Counted from the stretch's first letter, positions 1-6,772 are shown. The stretch: DNA of 14,834 nt from Thermoproteota archaeon (GCA_013153105.1 JAADFC010000130.1:1-14834); one strand, 5' to 3'. Program-made: numbers and translations. The notes: generated by a model not told the origin, from the sequence alone.

Positions 1-1021
1 TCCAGGGGTCCTCCGCGTAGACCCTAGCCTCCACAGCCCAGCCGTGGAGGCGGATGTCCTCCTGCCGGTAAGGCAGCCGCCTGCCGGCGGCGACGAGGAG
101 CTGCGCCCTGACTATATCGACGCCGGTGACCAGCTCGGTGACACCGTGCTCCACCTGGAGCCTAGTGTTCACCTCTATGAAGTAGGCCTCCCCGCTCCGG
201 GGGTCCACGAGGAACTCCACGGTGCCCGCGCTCGTGTAGCCCGCCTCCTCCGCGAGCCGCAGGGCGTAGTCGAGCAGCCGCTCCCGGAGGCCGCGCAGCC
301 GCTCCGCCAGCGGGCTCGGAGCCTCCTCGACTATCTTCTGCCTCCTCCTCTGTATGCTACACTCCCTCTCGTAGAGGTGGAGCACCCTCCCGTCAGCGTC
401 GCCGAGCACCTGGACCTCCACGTGGCGGGGCCTCTCAAGCAGCTTCTCCAGGTATACCACGCCGCCCCCGCCGAAGCCCAGCGCAGCCTCCCTGGCGACC
501 AGCCGGTAGAGCTTCGCCGCCTCCTCCGGGCTCCCAGCCACCCGCTGCCCCCTGCCGCCGCCGGCGCGGCTGGCCTTCAACACCACCCTGCCGCCGAGCT
601 TCTCCGCGCACCTCGCCGCCTCGCCGGGGCTCCGGGCCTCGCACCAGGGGAGGGTGGGCACGCCGACCCTCTCGGCCAGGCGCTTGGCCTCCCACTTGTC
701 GCCCAGCAGCCTCATAGCCCTGGGGCTCGGCCCCGCCCACGCCATGCCGGCCTCGAGCACCTTCTCAGCCAGCTCGGGGCTCTCCGAGAGGAAGCCATAG
801 CCGGGGTGTACAACGTCAGCCCCCGCCTTGACCCCCGCCTCCACTATGGAGTCTATGCTGGTGTACGACTCGACCTGCACCGAGAAGGCCCCCGCGCGCA
901 CGTGGGGGCTCAGCCTGTCGTCCACCGTGTACACGGTAACCGGCTCCCAGCCCAGCTCCCGGACAGCCTTGGCCACGCGTACAGCCGCCTCGCCCCTCGC
1001 GGCCACCAGCACGCGCACCAT
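1..1021 (-). CDS. accC: Biotin carboxylase subunit of an acyl-CoA or pyruvate carboxylase, partial (C-terminus beyond left edge)
   Basis: This is the ATP-dependent biotin carboxylase that carboxylates biotin on a carrier protein, for an acetyl/propionyl-CoA or pyruvate carboxylase; the sequence does not say which. About 340 N-terminal residues are present from an ATG at 1021. Visible motifs are HPGYGFLSES (residues 72-81), GDKWEAK with K109, the ATP-grasp loop KASRAGGGRGQR (149-160), HLYERECSIQRRRQK, FIEVNTRLQVEH with the metal and catalytic Glu/Asn/Arg, and VEARVYAEDP at the cut end. The order and spacing match bacterial AccC. Two oddities: the usual Gly-rich KASxGGGG(K/R)GMR loop reads SRAGGGRGQR, and VEHPVTE reads VEHGVTE. 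The gene is divergent from the biotin ligase at 1246, which supports a shared biotin role. The family call is very secure; the substrate is not. Confidence 0.95.
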   Translation of the reverse strand, partial: MVRVLVAARGEAAVRVAKAVRELGWEPVTVYTVDDRLSPHVRAGAFSVQVESYTSIDSIVEAGVKAGADVVHPGYGFLSESPELAEKVLEAGMAWAGPSPRAMRLLGDKWEAKRLAERVGVPTLPWCEARSPGEAARCAEKLGGRVVLKASRAGGGRGQRVAGSPEEAAKLYRLVAREAALGFGGGGVVYLEKLLERPRHVEVQVLGDADGRVLHLYERECSIQRRRQKIVEEAPSPLAERLRGLRERLLDYALRLAEEAGYTSAGTVEFLVDPRSGEAYFIEVNTRLQVEHGVTELVTGVDIVRAQLLVAAGRRLPYRQEDIRLHGWAVEARVYAEDPW

Positions 1022-1105
1022 AGCAGCCTACCGCCCCGCCTCGAGCCTTGGATACACGTGAGCGCCAGCTCCACCCAGGGGCCCCGGCGCCGCGGCCGGC
1101 GAGAC

Positions 1106-1117
1106 GGTGTTAACACC
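1106..1117. repeat. Perfect 12-base palindrome GGTGTTAACACC
   Basis: The palindrome is exact on both strands with no spacer. It stands about 85 bases upstream of the biotin carboxylase start and about 130 bases upstream of birA, where a shared operator might lie. Regulatory function is inference. Confidence 0.6.
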
Positions 1118-1139
1118 CCCCGGCCGCGCGTCGGGGCTG

Positions 1140-1170
1140 GGCCACGGGCCGCTCGGCCGCGCCCGTGGCC
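1140..1170. repeat. 10-base inverted repeat with 11-base loop
   Basis: The left arm GGCCACGGGC (1140-1149) and right arm GCCCGTGGCC (1161-1170) are exact reverse complements around an 11-base loop. It is the strongest stem in the spacer and could be an operator, a leader hairpin or part of a small RNA. In GC-rich DNA some inverted repeats arise by chance, but a perfect 10-mer at this spacing is uncommon. Confidence 0.6.
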
Positions 1171-1214
1171 AGGGAGTCGCTCCGGCGGGGCCCCGGGGTA
1201 GGCATCGGTTAAGA

Positions 1215-1229
1215 CTAGACAAGGTCTAG
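1215..1229. repeat. Palindrome CTAGAC-AAG-GTCTAG just upstream of birA
   Basis: Two exact 6-base arms (1215-1220 and 1224-1229) flank a 3-base centre. The right arm ends 16 bases before the birA ATG, so it lies over or just downstream of the predicted promoter. That position would suit a repressor site. No binding protein can be named from the sequence. Confidence 0.55.
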
Positions 1230-1245
1230 GCGAAGGGCGAACCCC

Positions 1246-2025
1246 ATGTTCGACTATAGTCGGAGCCCGCTCGTGTACACCCGGAGGCTCCGCCTCATAG
1301 AGGCATACGACAAGACGCCATCAACCATGGACGCGGAGCCGCCCCTCCTGCCGGCGGCGGTGCTAGCGGCCGAGCAGACCCGGGGCAGGGGACGCACCGG
1401 CCCATGGGCCAGCCCCCAGGGCGGCGCATGGCTCACAGTCCACATCCAAGCCCAGCCGCCCCAAGGCTACCCCGTCGCGGTCGCAGGCTGCCTCGCCGAG
1501 AGGCTCAACCGGCTCCTAGGCCGGAGAATCCTCGAGGTGAAATGGCCCAACGACATAGTAGACGTGGGCTGCAGGAAGCTCGCGGGCATACTAGTCGAAC
1601 ACCGTGGCGGCAGGCTACGCGTAGGCATCGGGGTCAACGTCCACAACCCGCCCCCCACACCCCACGCAGCCAGCCTAGCCCAGCACGGCTACCAGGGAGG
1701 CATAGCCGAAGCAGCGCTGCAGGCGGTCGAGGCGGCCCTCGAGGCCCTAGAGGAGCCCCGCCGCTGCATAGCCCATGCAGCCCGCCTCGACCACCTCCGC
1801 GGCGCGGAGGTAGAGGTCGAGGCCCCCCACGGCACAGTCCACGGCGTCGCCCTGGGAGTGACAGCCGAGGGGCTCCTCGCCGTCGAAGCCCCCGCCGGCA
1901 CGCTCGAGCTGGCATGCTGCCACGTGAAAAGCCACCGGCACCCCGCCAGTGCTAGCCGGCCTCAGCCACGACCACAGCCTCGCCCCCAGCGGCCCGCCCG
2001 GGGTACACGCGCACCACACCCCTAA
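1246..2025 (+). CDS. birA: Biotin-protein ligase (biotin-[acetyl-CoA-carboxylase] ligase)
   Basis: The enzyme makes biotinyl-AMP and transfers biotin to a lysine of the carboxylase carrier protein in the cytoplasm. The 259-residue product has the biotin-AMP loop GRGRTG (47-52) followed by PWASPQGGAW, then KWPNDI (99-104), KLAGILVE (111-118) and GIGVNV (127-132). An SH3-like C-terminal domain runs to about residue 229. There is no N-terminal helix-turn-helix, so it is a ligase only and not a bacterial-type BirA repressor. The ATG start sits directly after the CTAGAC palindrome. The last 30 or so residues are low complexity (PQPRPQPRPQRP) and beyond the family's normal end; this tail overlaps the convergent gene ending at 1952 by 74 bases. 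The divergent biotin carboxylase is its probable target complex. Confidence 0.93.
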   Translation: MFDYSRSPLVYTRRLRLIEAYDKTPSTMDAEPPLLPAAVLAAEQTRGRGRTGPWASPQGGAWLTVHIQAQPPQGYPVAVAGCLAERLNRLLGRRILEVKWPNDIVDVGCRKLAGILVEHRGGRLRVGIGVNVHNPPPTPHAASLAQHGYQGGIAEAALQAVEAALEALEEPRRCIAHAARLDHLRGAEVEVEAPHGTVHGVALGVTAEGLLAVEAPAGTLELACCHVKSHRHPASASRPQPRPQPRPQRPARGTRAPHP

Positions 2026-2506
2026 AGGAGGCCACCCTCCCACGGTCAGAGCCGACCACAACACTCCTACCATAAGCCTCGTAGACGCCGGCGACAAGGC
2101 CCAGGAAGGGGGCCAGGCACAGGAGCGGCTCAGCCCCACACCCCGTACGCCGGCGAAACACGACCCGCAGCACCCCATCAACCCTCTCGACAGCCACAGG
2201 CAGCAGCTCGAACGCACCCCCCGCCTCCATGTTAGCCCTTGCAGCCTCCACAAGGAAACCCTCCGGCCCCGCCTCCGGGCAACAGTACTCCCGCACACGC
2301 AGCGCGAACATCCTCGAGACCCTCCGGAAAACCCTCACCAGCGCAGCGAACCCCAACGAGCCTGTCAGCTCCCCCGCAAGCTGGGGCAGCGCCTCCAAGC
2401 TCAGCAGCGCCGCGTAGAGGCTGCACATGCGCAGAAGCATGGAAGCCTGTGCATCGGCCAAGCAAAAGCCACCCCGCAAGCCGAGGCCGGCTACACGCTG
2501 GAGCAC
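1952..2506 (-). CDS. Hypothetical protein, 184 residues
   Basis: The family is not recognised. The product has Leu/Ala-rich helices in the first half (about residues 23-72) and an alpha/beta-looking second half with alternating hydrophobic strands. Six cysteines are present (15, 28, 75, 76, 123, 130). The layout Cys...Cys followed by a helix and a Gly-Arg-Val-Val strand faintly recalls V4R-type small-molecule-binding domains, but this is too weak to use. Codon choice and amino-acid mix look real, while the opposite strand encodes an implausible His/Pro-rich string. A GTG start at 2506 is chosen because GTTTAGTATC (2525-2534, minus strand) sits about 26 bases upstream, as expected for a leaderless transcript; ATG codons 22 and 26 residues in are alternatives. 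It is convergent with birA and overlaps its tail, and divergent from dcd. Confidence 0.7.
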   Translation of the reverse strand: MLQRVAGLGLRGGFCLADAQASMLLRMCSLYAALLSLEALPQLAGELTGSLGFAALVRVFRRVSRMFALRVREYCCPEAGPEGFLVEAARANMEAGGAFELLPVAVERVDGVLRVVFRRRTGCGAEPLLCLAPFLGLVAGVYEAYGRSVVVGSDRGRVASFRGVVRVYPGRAAGGEAVVVAEAG

Positions 2507-2643
2507 CTGCGGCAGAAATACCTAGATACTAAACAATACAGAGACTAGAAACAATAAAACGTGCAGCCGGAGGAGGAGGGTAACACGGGCCCCGAACCCC
2601 TACCCGCCGGGCAGCACCGCAGCCCCCAGGCCGGGACGCCGCT
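2507..2643. promoter_or_regulatory. Divergent promoter region for the hypothetical gene and dcd
   Basis: An AT-rich block (2518-2560) in GC-rich surroundings contains two TATA-like elements: GATACTAAAC (2525-2534), read on the minus strand for the hypothetical gene, and ACAATAAAAC (2551-2560), read on the plus strand for dcd. The first predicts a start at the GTG codon itself; the second predicts a dcd leader of about 60 bases. Start sites are inferred. Confidence 0.55.
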
Positions 2644-3177
2644 ATGATCCTCGCCGACCGCGACATAGAGTGGTACCTGGCGCGGGGGCTGCTCCGCATC
2701 GAGCCCCTCCACGAGGACACGATACGCGAGAACGGCGTGGACCTAAGGCTGGGGAGGGAGTTCTGCAGGTTCCGCAGCGGCGCCCCGCCCCTGGACACGG
2801 CGAAGCCCTTCGACCCCGAGGCCTACTACCAGTGCACAACCCTCAACGGCAACGGGGGCTTCCGCGTGGAGCCCTACGAGCACGTCCTCGCCACCACACT
2901 CGAAACCGTCTGCCTCCCAGACGACCTCGTAGGCCTAGTCAACGTGAGGAGCACCTACGCCAGGCTCGGCATCTACATACCCCCCACAGTGATAGACGCC
3001 GGCTTCTGCGGCCAGGTCACCATAGAGATAATCGGCTCAGCCTACCCCGTCATACTCCACCCGGGCACAAGGTTCCTCCACGTAGTCTTCGCCAGAACCA
3101 CAACCCCCGTAGCCAGACCCTACCGCGGAAAATACCAGGGCCAGACAGGGGTAACCCCACCCAGGCCCGACCCCTAG
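2644..3177 (+). CDS. dcd: dCTP deaminase
   Basis: The enzyme deaminates dCTP to dUTP for thymidylate synthesis; some archaeal relatives also hydrolyse dUTP. The 177-residue product is close to the usual family length and starts MILADRDI like most members. It shows RENGVDLRLG (28-37), VNVRSTYARLG (99-109; equivalent to the RSSLARLG nucleotide-binding motif, with S103 and R107), and VIDAGFCGQVTIEI (116-129), whose D118 and E128 sit at the catalytic-site positions. The C-terminal GKYQGQTGVTPPR closes over the active site in this family. The ATG at 2644 has only a weak ribosome-binding site but aligns with the family N-terminus. The gene ends 7 bases before the convergent prepilin-like gene. Deaminase-only versus bifunctional activity cannot be decided here. 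Confidence 0.93.
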   Translation: MILADRDIEWYLARGLLRIEPLHEDTIRENGVDLRLGREFCRFRSGAPPLDTAKPFDPEAYYQCTTLNGNGGFRVEPYEHVLATTLETVCLPDDLVGLVNVRSTYARLGIYIPPTVIDAGFCGQVTIEIIGSAYPVILHPGTRFLHVVFARTTTPVARPYRGKYQGQTGVTPPRPDP

Positions 3178-3184
3178 AAGGAAG

Positions 3185-3841
3185 CTAGCCGCGGAGGTAG
3201 ATGCGGCGCACCTCGAAGAAGTTCCCGTTAGCCTCAACGAACACCACCAGAGCATACCGGACGCTAGTCGTGTTGTAGCCGTAGATGTCCGCCCTGAATA
3301 TCTCAGCCTCACCCGGCTTTATGATACCCAGCGGCGTCAGCCTCGCAGACCCAAACCCCGGATCAAACGTTCTCAGCTGGTCCACCCGGTAGTAGCCGTC
3401 GCGTATGTAGAGGTACACCAGGCCCGCCGGCACCGGGAACGCGTCGGCGGCAAGGCTAACCCACCCGGTATCGTTAACCGCGGCTGGCGCGGCGGTCCCG
3501 TTAAGCCTGTACATCGTATAGTTAGCCCAGCCCACAGGCAGCATATCCTCCGTGAAAGCCATTACGGCAGCGTAGTAGGCAACCTCCCCAACCGTGCCAA
3601 GGTTGCTCAGGCTGAACACCACAGTGTAGACGTCGATCCCGTTAACCGTATAGTTACCCTCATACACCACAGCGGTCCTCGTACCAGCCGCTATCTCAGC
3701 AAGAGTAGCCTGAAGCTGGTACAACACACGGTTCTGCGTCAACACCGGGATAAGATAGTATATCACGCTCAACGCTATAGCCACAGCAACAGACACAATG
3801 ATCACGGTGGATATTATCTCAGCCTGACCACGCAGCCCCAC
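3185..3841 (-). CDS. Prepilin-like surface protein (type IV pilin/archaellin-type N-terminus)
   Basis: The product starts with a very short class III signal peptide, GLRG, then QAEIISTVIIVSVAVAI, a hydrophobic helix (about residues 9-30) of the sort that packs in archaeal pilus cores. Cleavage by an archaeal prepilin peptidase is expected after G5. The remaining 190 residues are beta-rich and contain five N-X-S/T sequons (NYT twice, NGT, NDT, NTT), typical of glycosylated extracellular archaeal proteins. The GTG at 3841 is chosen because it places the cleavage motif at the extreme N-terminus; a GTG at 3877 would add a charged RRGCCRRGG leader. The 820-residue gene upstream on the same strand has the same GLRG before its hydrophobic helix, so the two probably work together. 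Specific function (pilus, archaellum or other filament) is not determined. Confidence 0.8.
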   Translation of the reverse strand: MGLRGQAEIISTVIIVSVAVAIALSVIYYLIPVLTQNRVLYQLQATLAEIAAGTRTAVVYEGNYTVNGIDVYTVVFSLSNLGTVGEVAYYAAVMAFTEDMLPVGWANYTMYRLNGTAAPAAVNDTGWVSLAADAFPVPAGLVYLYIRDGYYRVDQLRTFDPGFGSARLTPLGIIKPGEAEIFRADIYGYNTTSVRYALVVFVEANGNFFEVRRIYLRG

Positions 3842-3952
3842 AGCCAAGCCACCCCGCCGGCAACAGCCTCTCCTCACACCACGCCCCCAAAGGGACTGAA
3901 GGGGCAACAATCAGGAGCCGTCCCTCCCGTGGAGCACGTTGAGAGACGACGG

Positions 3953-3957
3953 AAAAA
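3953..3957 (-). terminator. T-run terminator after the 820-residue surface protein gene
   Basis: The minus strand reads GCGTTTTTCC 12 bases beyond the TAA of the large surface protein gene. Crenarchaeal genes often terminate at such short T-runs without a hairpin. Read-through to the smaller prepilin-like gene is possible, since no clear TATA box is seen in the 127-base gap. Confidence 0.4.
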
Positions 3958-3968
3958 CGCGGATAGGG

Positions 3969-6431
3969 TTAACGGTGCAGGTACCACATGCCCAACCACT
4001 CTATAGCAATCGTAAACTCCAGGTCATCGACATACGTGAAATCTATGTCGCCATTATCCTCTCGCCACCCAGCATAAGGATCGTTGACACCAAATACTAT
4101 GTAGAACATCTTGTTCTCGTTAGGCACAAGCAGGAAGACACTATCACTAACCCAGTTCATGTTAGGAGGCCAAGTATCCTCTATACCCATCAACTGCTGA
4201 TAGATGTAATCAGTCGTCGAGTAGACATTGCCCTCGCTATCTATAAGTCGGAACGTCATAAGGAACTCCATGGGGTCATCTACATCGTCGACGTCATCGC
4301 CTGCAGCGTCATGGAACTTATACCTAACCTGCACTGAAACCTGCGCGATCTCACTACCATTAACAGCATATCTATCAAGGAACTTGAGATACATAACACT
4401 TGGCGTATAATCGAGACAGCCTGTCCCCTTATTGTAAGCATACCCCTTTATGAGGCCTAACGTTGCAAGCAACTCATCATTATTCTCATCCACTGTATTG
4501 CTATACCCGACGTAGTTATCTTCCGTCATAAATATCAGTTCGTTCAACCCATTGCTATCGGTATCGAGAAACATTGTGTATGCTTCTAAGCCGCTTGTTG
4601 CTCCGTCCTCGAACTCGAAGAGCGTTATGCTTGCATTAACTAAACCATAAATATGAATGCCATAACTTACATGTGTACCTGACGGTAGAATTGCACCGCT
4701 GTAATAGTAGAACCCAAATGCCTTAGTACTGTTCCGTTCGTAGTATACATACCTATAATCATTTGCAGTATAATCATATTCGAGTATACTAACTTTAGTC
4801 TGTAACATGCTTGTGAGACCATTGACCTTTACCTTAATCGGCGTCCACACGCCAGGCGTAGCGCTGCTCTCGTCAAGCTTCTTAAAACTATAGCCATTTA
4901 GACGAGCTAGAGCGGAGCCATCGTTAACACTCCCAATATAGGTGCCATTGAACTCTATATATGCGTCGGGCTGCACGAGTATGTATGATGGTGTTTCGAT
5001 ACTCCCGGTAATCTCTCCCGCTCCAGCGGTTACATAGTCTTCATCAAATACGTAATTATCAATGTGAACGTACACACCAGGGCATGGTTGGTTCAAGGTG
5101 ATATTGAGATAACCATCTGGAAGTTTGTCGGCCGTAAGCGCATGCGGCGGACAGTAGAAGGTTATATACTCTGTGCCGTTGTCCTCTAGTAGTACTGTAG
5201 CAACGAGGCCTAGGTTTCTCGTATCAAACGCTAGGTTTGTACGATATGTTTCAGGCTCCGCTGAGTCTGCAACAACGACTGATTGCAGTACAGTAGCGTA
5301 GCTGTTGTAAACATGTTCCCCTAGTTTTGCGAGTAAATCGTTTAGTACATAGTCATTTGTTATTCTTGAAACGCTATACATATTTGCCGAGTCATATGTT
5401 ATATTTTTACTCTTCCCTCCTTTCTGCCGTATTATGTCGTCGATGTCTGGAACTAGGAAGATTACGAACCAGTTGTTGGGGTCGTTGTATGCTGCTATTA
5501 CGCCTGCGCTGCTGTAGTTGAAGGGGGCTATGCTGTAGAATGTTCCGAAGAACCCGCTCCCGTAGTATGGCTCGCTGTATATGTGTGGTTTTGCTCCTCC
5601 TATTACGAAGCCTCCGGCGAGGGGTTGTATGTTATAGACTAGGATGCCTCTAATTTCTTCTTTGACAAGTAGTGGCTGGAAGCCGCCTTCTACCCAGTCG
5701 CCGTCGACGAGGCAGACTGATTCTAGCATGTTTTGCCAGAGTATGTCGGGGTCGCTGGTCTCGTCGGCGGGGTCAGTCACGAGTGCCACGTCGTTGCTGT
5801 TGAGGAGGTCGCTTAGGTCGGTGTAGTTGCTGAGCTGGAAGTAGTTGGTCTGCACGCTGCCCGCCACGGCGGCGTACTCGGCGTACTGTGCCACTGTCAC
5901 CTGGCTTATGGTTGGGGTCTGTGGCGTGACGTAGCCGCCGTAGATGTCTACGACGCCGAGAAGCCTGCCGTTGGTTATCTTCACGTAGGCCAGGCCTCTG
6001 GGTAGTATGCGTAGCACCCCGTTGGGCAGGGGCTCGCTGAAGACTGCTGGGTCGACGTCTACTATGGTTGTTGTGCCGGGGAGGGTGCAGGGGCTGGTGC
6101 AGTTGCCTGGCACCACTACGTAAGCCTGGCCATTGCTTGCCTCTACTAGGAGAGCCTCGACGTCGACCATCTTGGAGCCTATATTCTCTATCTTGTAGAC
6201 TTTCGTGTTGGCTGTTGAGGCGTCGACGTCAAGGGTCACGTTGAGGCTTGGCTTCGCCGCCTTCACCTCCTCGGCCGCGAGGCTCGCGACGCGGAGGCTC
6301 GCCTGCGCACCGCCTGTGACCACGTTGACTATGAAGGGTAGCACCGCCACCAGCATGAATGAGAGTATGATGAGGCCTGCCAGGGTGTTGGAGAGGCCTC
6401 GCAGGCCCCTCCCACTGTGCCTCTGCACCAT
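3969..6431 (-). CDS. Very large prepilin-like surface protein, 820 residues
   Basis: No specific family is recognised beyond the N-terminus. Residues 1-12 end in RGLRG, followed by LSNTLAGLIILSFMLVAVLPFIV (13-35), a prepilin-type hydrophobic helix with expected cleavage after G12. The remaining 780 residues look extracellular: rich in Tyr, Asn, Asp, Thr and Val, 11 N-X-S/T sequons, a close Cys pair (C111, C115), and a Ca-loop-like DTDSNGLNE starting at D623. There is no second obvious membrane segment. Normal archaeal pilins have about 100-250 residues, so this could be a filament-tip adhesin or decorated subunit; that is inference. The ATG at 6431 has GGGAG seven bases upstream. Base composition changes inside the frame: GC-rich at the 5' end, strongly AT-rich from roughly 5600 down to 4080. 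The frame is intact throughout. Confidence 0.82.
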   Translation of the reverse strand: MVQRHSGRGLRGLSNTLAGLIILSFMLVAVLPFIVNVVTGGAQASLRVASLAAEEVKAAKPSLNVTLDVDASTANTKVYKIENIGSKMVDVEALLVEASNGQAYVVVPGNCTSPCTLPGTTTIVDVDPAVFSEPLPNGVLRILPRGLAYVKITNGRLLGVVDIYGGYVTPQTPTISQVTVAQYAEYAAVAGSVQTNYFQLSNYTDLSDLLNSNDVALVTDPADETSDPDILWQNMLESVCLVDGDWVEGGFQPLLVKEEIRGILVYNIQPLAGGFVIGGAKPHIYSEPYYGSGFFGTFYSIAPFNYSSAGVIAAYNDPNNWFVIFLVPDIDDIIRQKGGKSKNITYDSANMYSVSRITNDYVLNDLLAKLGEHVYNSYATVLQSVVVADSAEPETYRTNLAFDTRNLGLVATVLLEDNGTEYITFYCPPHALTADKLPDGYLNITLNQPCPGVYVHIDNYVFDEDYVTAGAGEITGSIETPSYILVQPDAYIEFNGTYIGSVNDGSALARLNGYSFKKLDESSATPGVWTPIKVKVNGLTSMLQTKVSILEYDYTANDYRYVYYERNSTKAFGFYYYSGAILPSGTHVSYGIHIYGLVNASITLFEFEDGATSGLEAYTMFLDTDSNGLNELIFMTEDNYVGYSNTVDENNDELLATLGLIKGYAYNKGTGCLDYTPSVMYLKFLDRYAVNGSEIAQVSVQVRYKFHDAAGDDVDDVDDPMEFLMTFRLIDSEGNVYSTTDYIYQQLMGIEDTWPPNMNWVSDSVFLLVPNENKMFYIVFGVNDPYAGWREDNGDIDFTYVDDLEFTIAIEWLGMWYLHR
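4080..5660. other. Low-GC tract inside the large surface protein gene
   Basis: Composition falls sharply within one reading frame. Bases 4741-4800 contain 16 G/C of 60, whereas 6241-6300 near the 5' end of the same gene contain 43 of 60 and 13441-13500 contain 54 of 60. Codons here more often end in A or T than in neighbouring genes. The edges are approximate and gradual. It may mark a horizontally exchanged or fast-evolving exterior segment. Confidence 0.75.
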
Positions 6432-6500
6432 ACCTCAACTCCCTACACTCCTTCATACCGGCCTGACGCTAAAATAGATATAGACCTAGACCTGGGGGAA
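6432..6500 (-). promoter_or_regulatory. Promoter and ribosome-binding site of the large surface protein gene
   Basis: On the minus strand TATATCTATTTT (6471-6482) is the only AT-rich block upstream of the ATG and predicts a start near 6450. GGGAG (6439-6443) lies seven bases before the ATG as a Shine-Dalgarno site. A tandem GGTCTAGGTCTA repeat precedes the TATA block. The rest of the gap up to the tRNA at 6659 shows no gene. Confidence 0.5.
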
Positions 6501-6658
6501 CCAGCCCGCCTAGAGTTGAAAGAAGAGAGGGCTCGGCACACGCCTGGACCCTACGCCAGAACCGTACCCCAGGATCGGACACGCAGCCTGGCCCGCGGAC
6601 GGCTGAGCTCCGCATCGAGAAGCGAGGAGGAGGCGGGGTACTGGGTGGACATGTTGGG

Positions 6659-6772
6659 TGGTGGGGCCGCCGGGATTTGAACCCGGGACCACCGGCGTTC
6701 CGGCCCACGCGCCTGGGGCGCGTGCGGGGTGGGTCCCCAGGCCGGCATCCTGCCAAGCTAGACGACGGCCCC
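6659..6772 (-). tRNA. tRNA-Pro (anticodon GGG) with a 37-base intron and encoded CCA
   Basis: The acceptor stem GGGGCCG (6766-6772) pairs exactly with CGGCCCC (6663-6669), followed by A73 and an encoded CCA ending at 6659. The D-arm is GTCT-AGCTTGGCA-GGAT. The anticodon stem CCGGC/GCCGG carries loop C-T-GGG-G-C with anticodon GGG at 6736-6738, and the T-arm is CCGGG-TTCAAAT-CCCGG. Removing the intron leaves 77 nucleotides including CCA. The anticodon gives proline. A TATA-like GATAAAGC (minus strand, about 6816-6824) lies some 45 bases upstream. Confidence 0.96.
6698..6734 (-). other. Archaeal tRNA intron at position 37/38 with bulge-helix-bulge motif
   Basis: Cuts after G37 and after the intron's terminal AA fit the splicing endonuclease motif exactly. 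The 5' bulge is G36-G37-A. The 4-pair central helix is CTGG (positions 32-35) with intron CCGG, including one U-G pair. The 3' bulge is A-A-C38. The inner helix is CCCAC/GTGGG, and an alternative internal stem CACGCGCC/GGCGCGTG also exists in the intron. Confidence 0.93.

Larger units (their letters stand above)
1022..1245. promoter_or_regulatory. Divergent control region between biotin carboxylase and biotin ligase genes
   Basis: This 224-base spacer carries the 5' ends of both biotin genes and no credible gene of its own. It holds three inverted repeats, listed separately. A TATA-like TTAAG near 1209-1213 lies about 35 bases upstream of the birA ATG, which would give a short leader. For the carboxylase the best candidate is a weak GTGTATCC on the minus strand about 35 bases upstream of its ATG. 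Promoter positions are inferred from archaeal spacing rules only. Confidence 0.5.

Noticed and set aside
44..1201. Long plus-strand open frame opposite the biotin carboxylase
   Set aside because: It is the GC-rich antisense shadow of a clear carboxylase gene; its Pro/His/Arg-rich translation matches no protein pattern.
1028..1222. Small minus-strand frame in the biotin spacer
   Set aside because: Gly/Pro/Arg-rich translation without a ribosome-binding site; it spans the inverted repeats and looks non-coding.
1949..2548. Plus-strand 199-residue open frame opposite the hypothetical gene
   Set aside because: Its translation is His/Pro/Gln-rich with no hydrophobic core, whereas the minus strand has normal codon and residue use and a fitting promoter.
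3842..3910. Longer start for the small prepilin-like protein
   Set aside because: A TTG start at 3910 gives a 28-residue pre-region that is atypical for class III signal peptides; the GTG at 3841 gives the usual short leader. The GTG at 3877 stays possible.
6659..6772. tRNA as an attachment site for an integrated element linked to the AT-rich tract
   Set aside because: No second copy of the tRNA 3' end and no integrase were seen, and the low-GC tract lies about 1 kb away inside one continuous gene.
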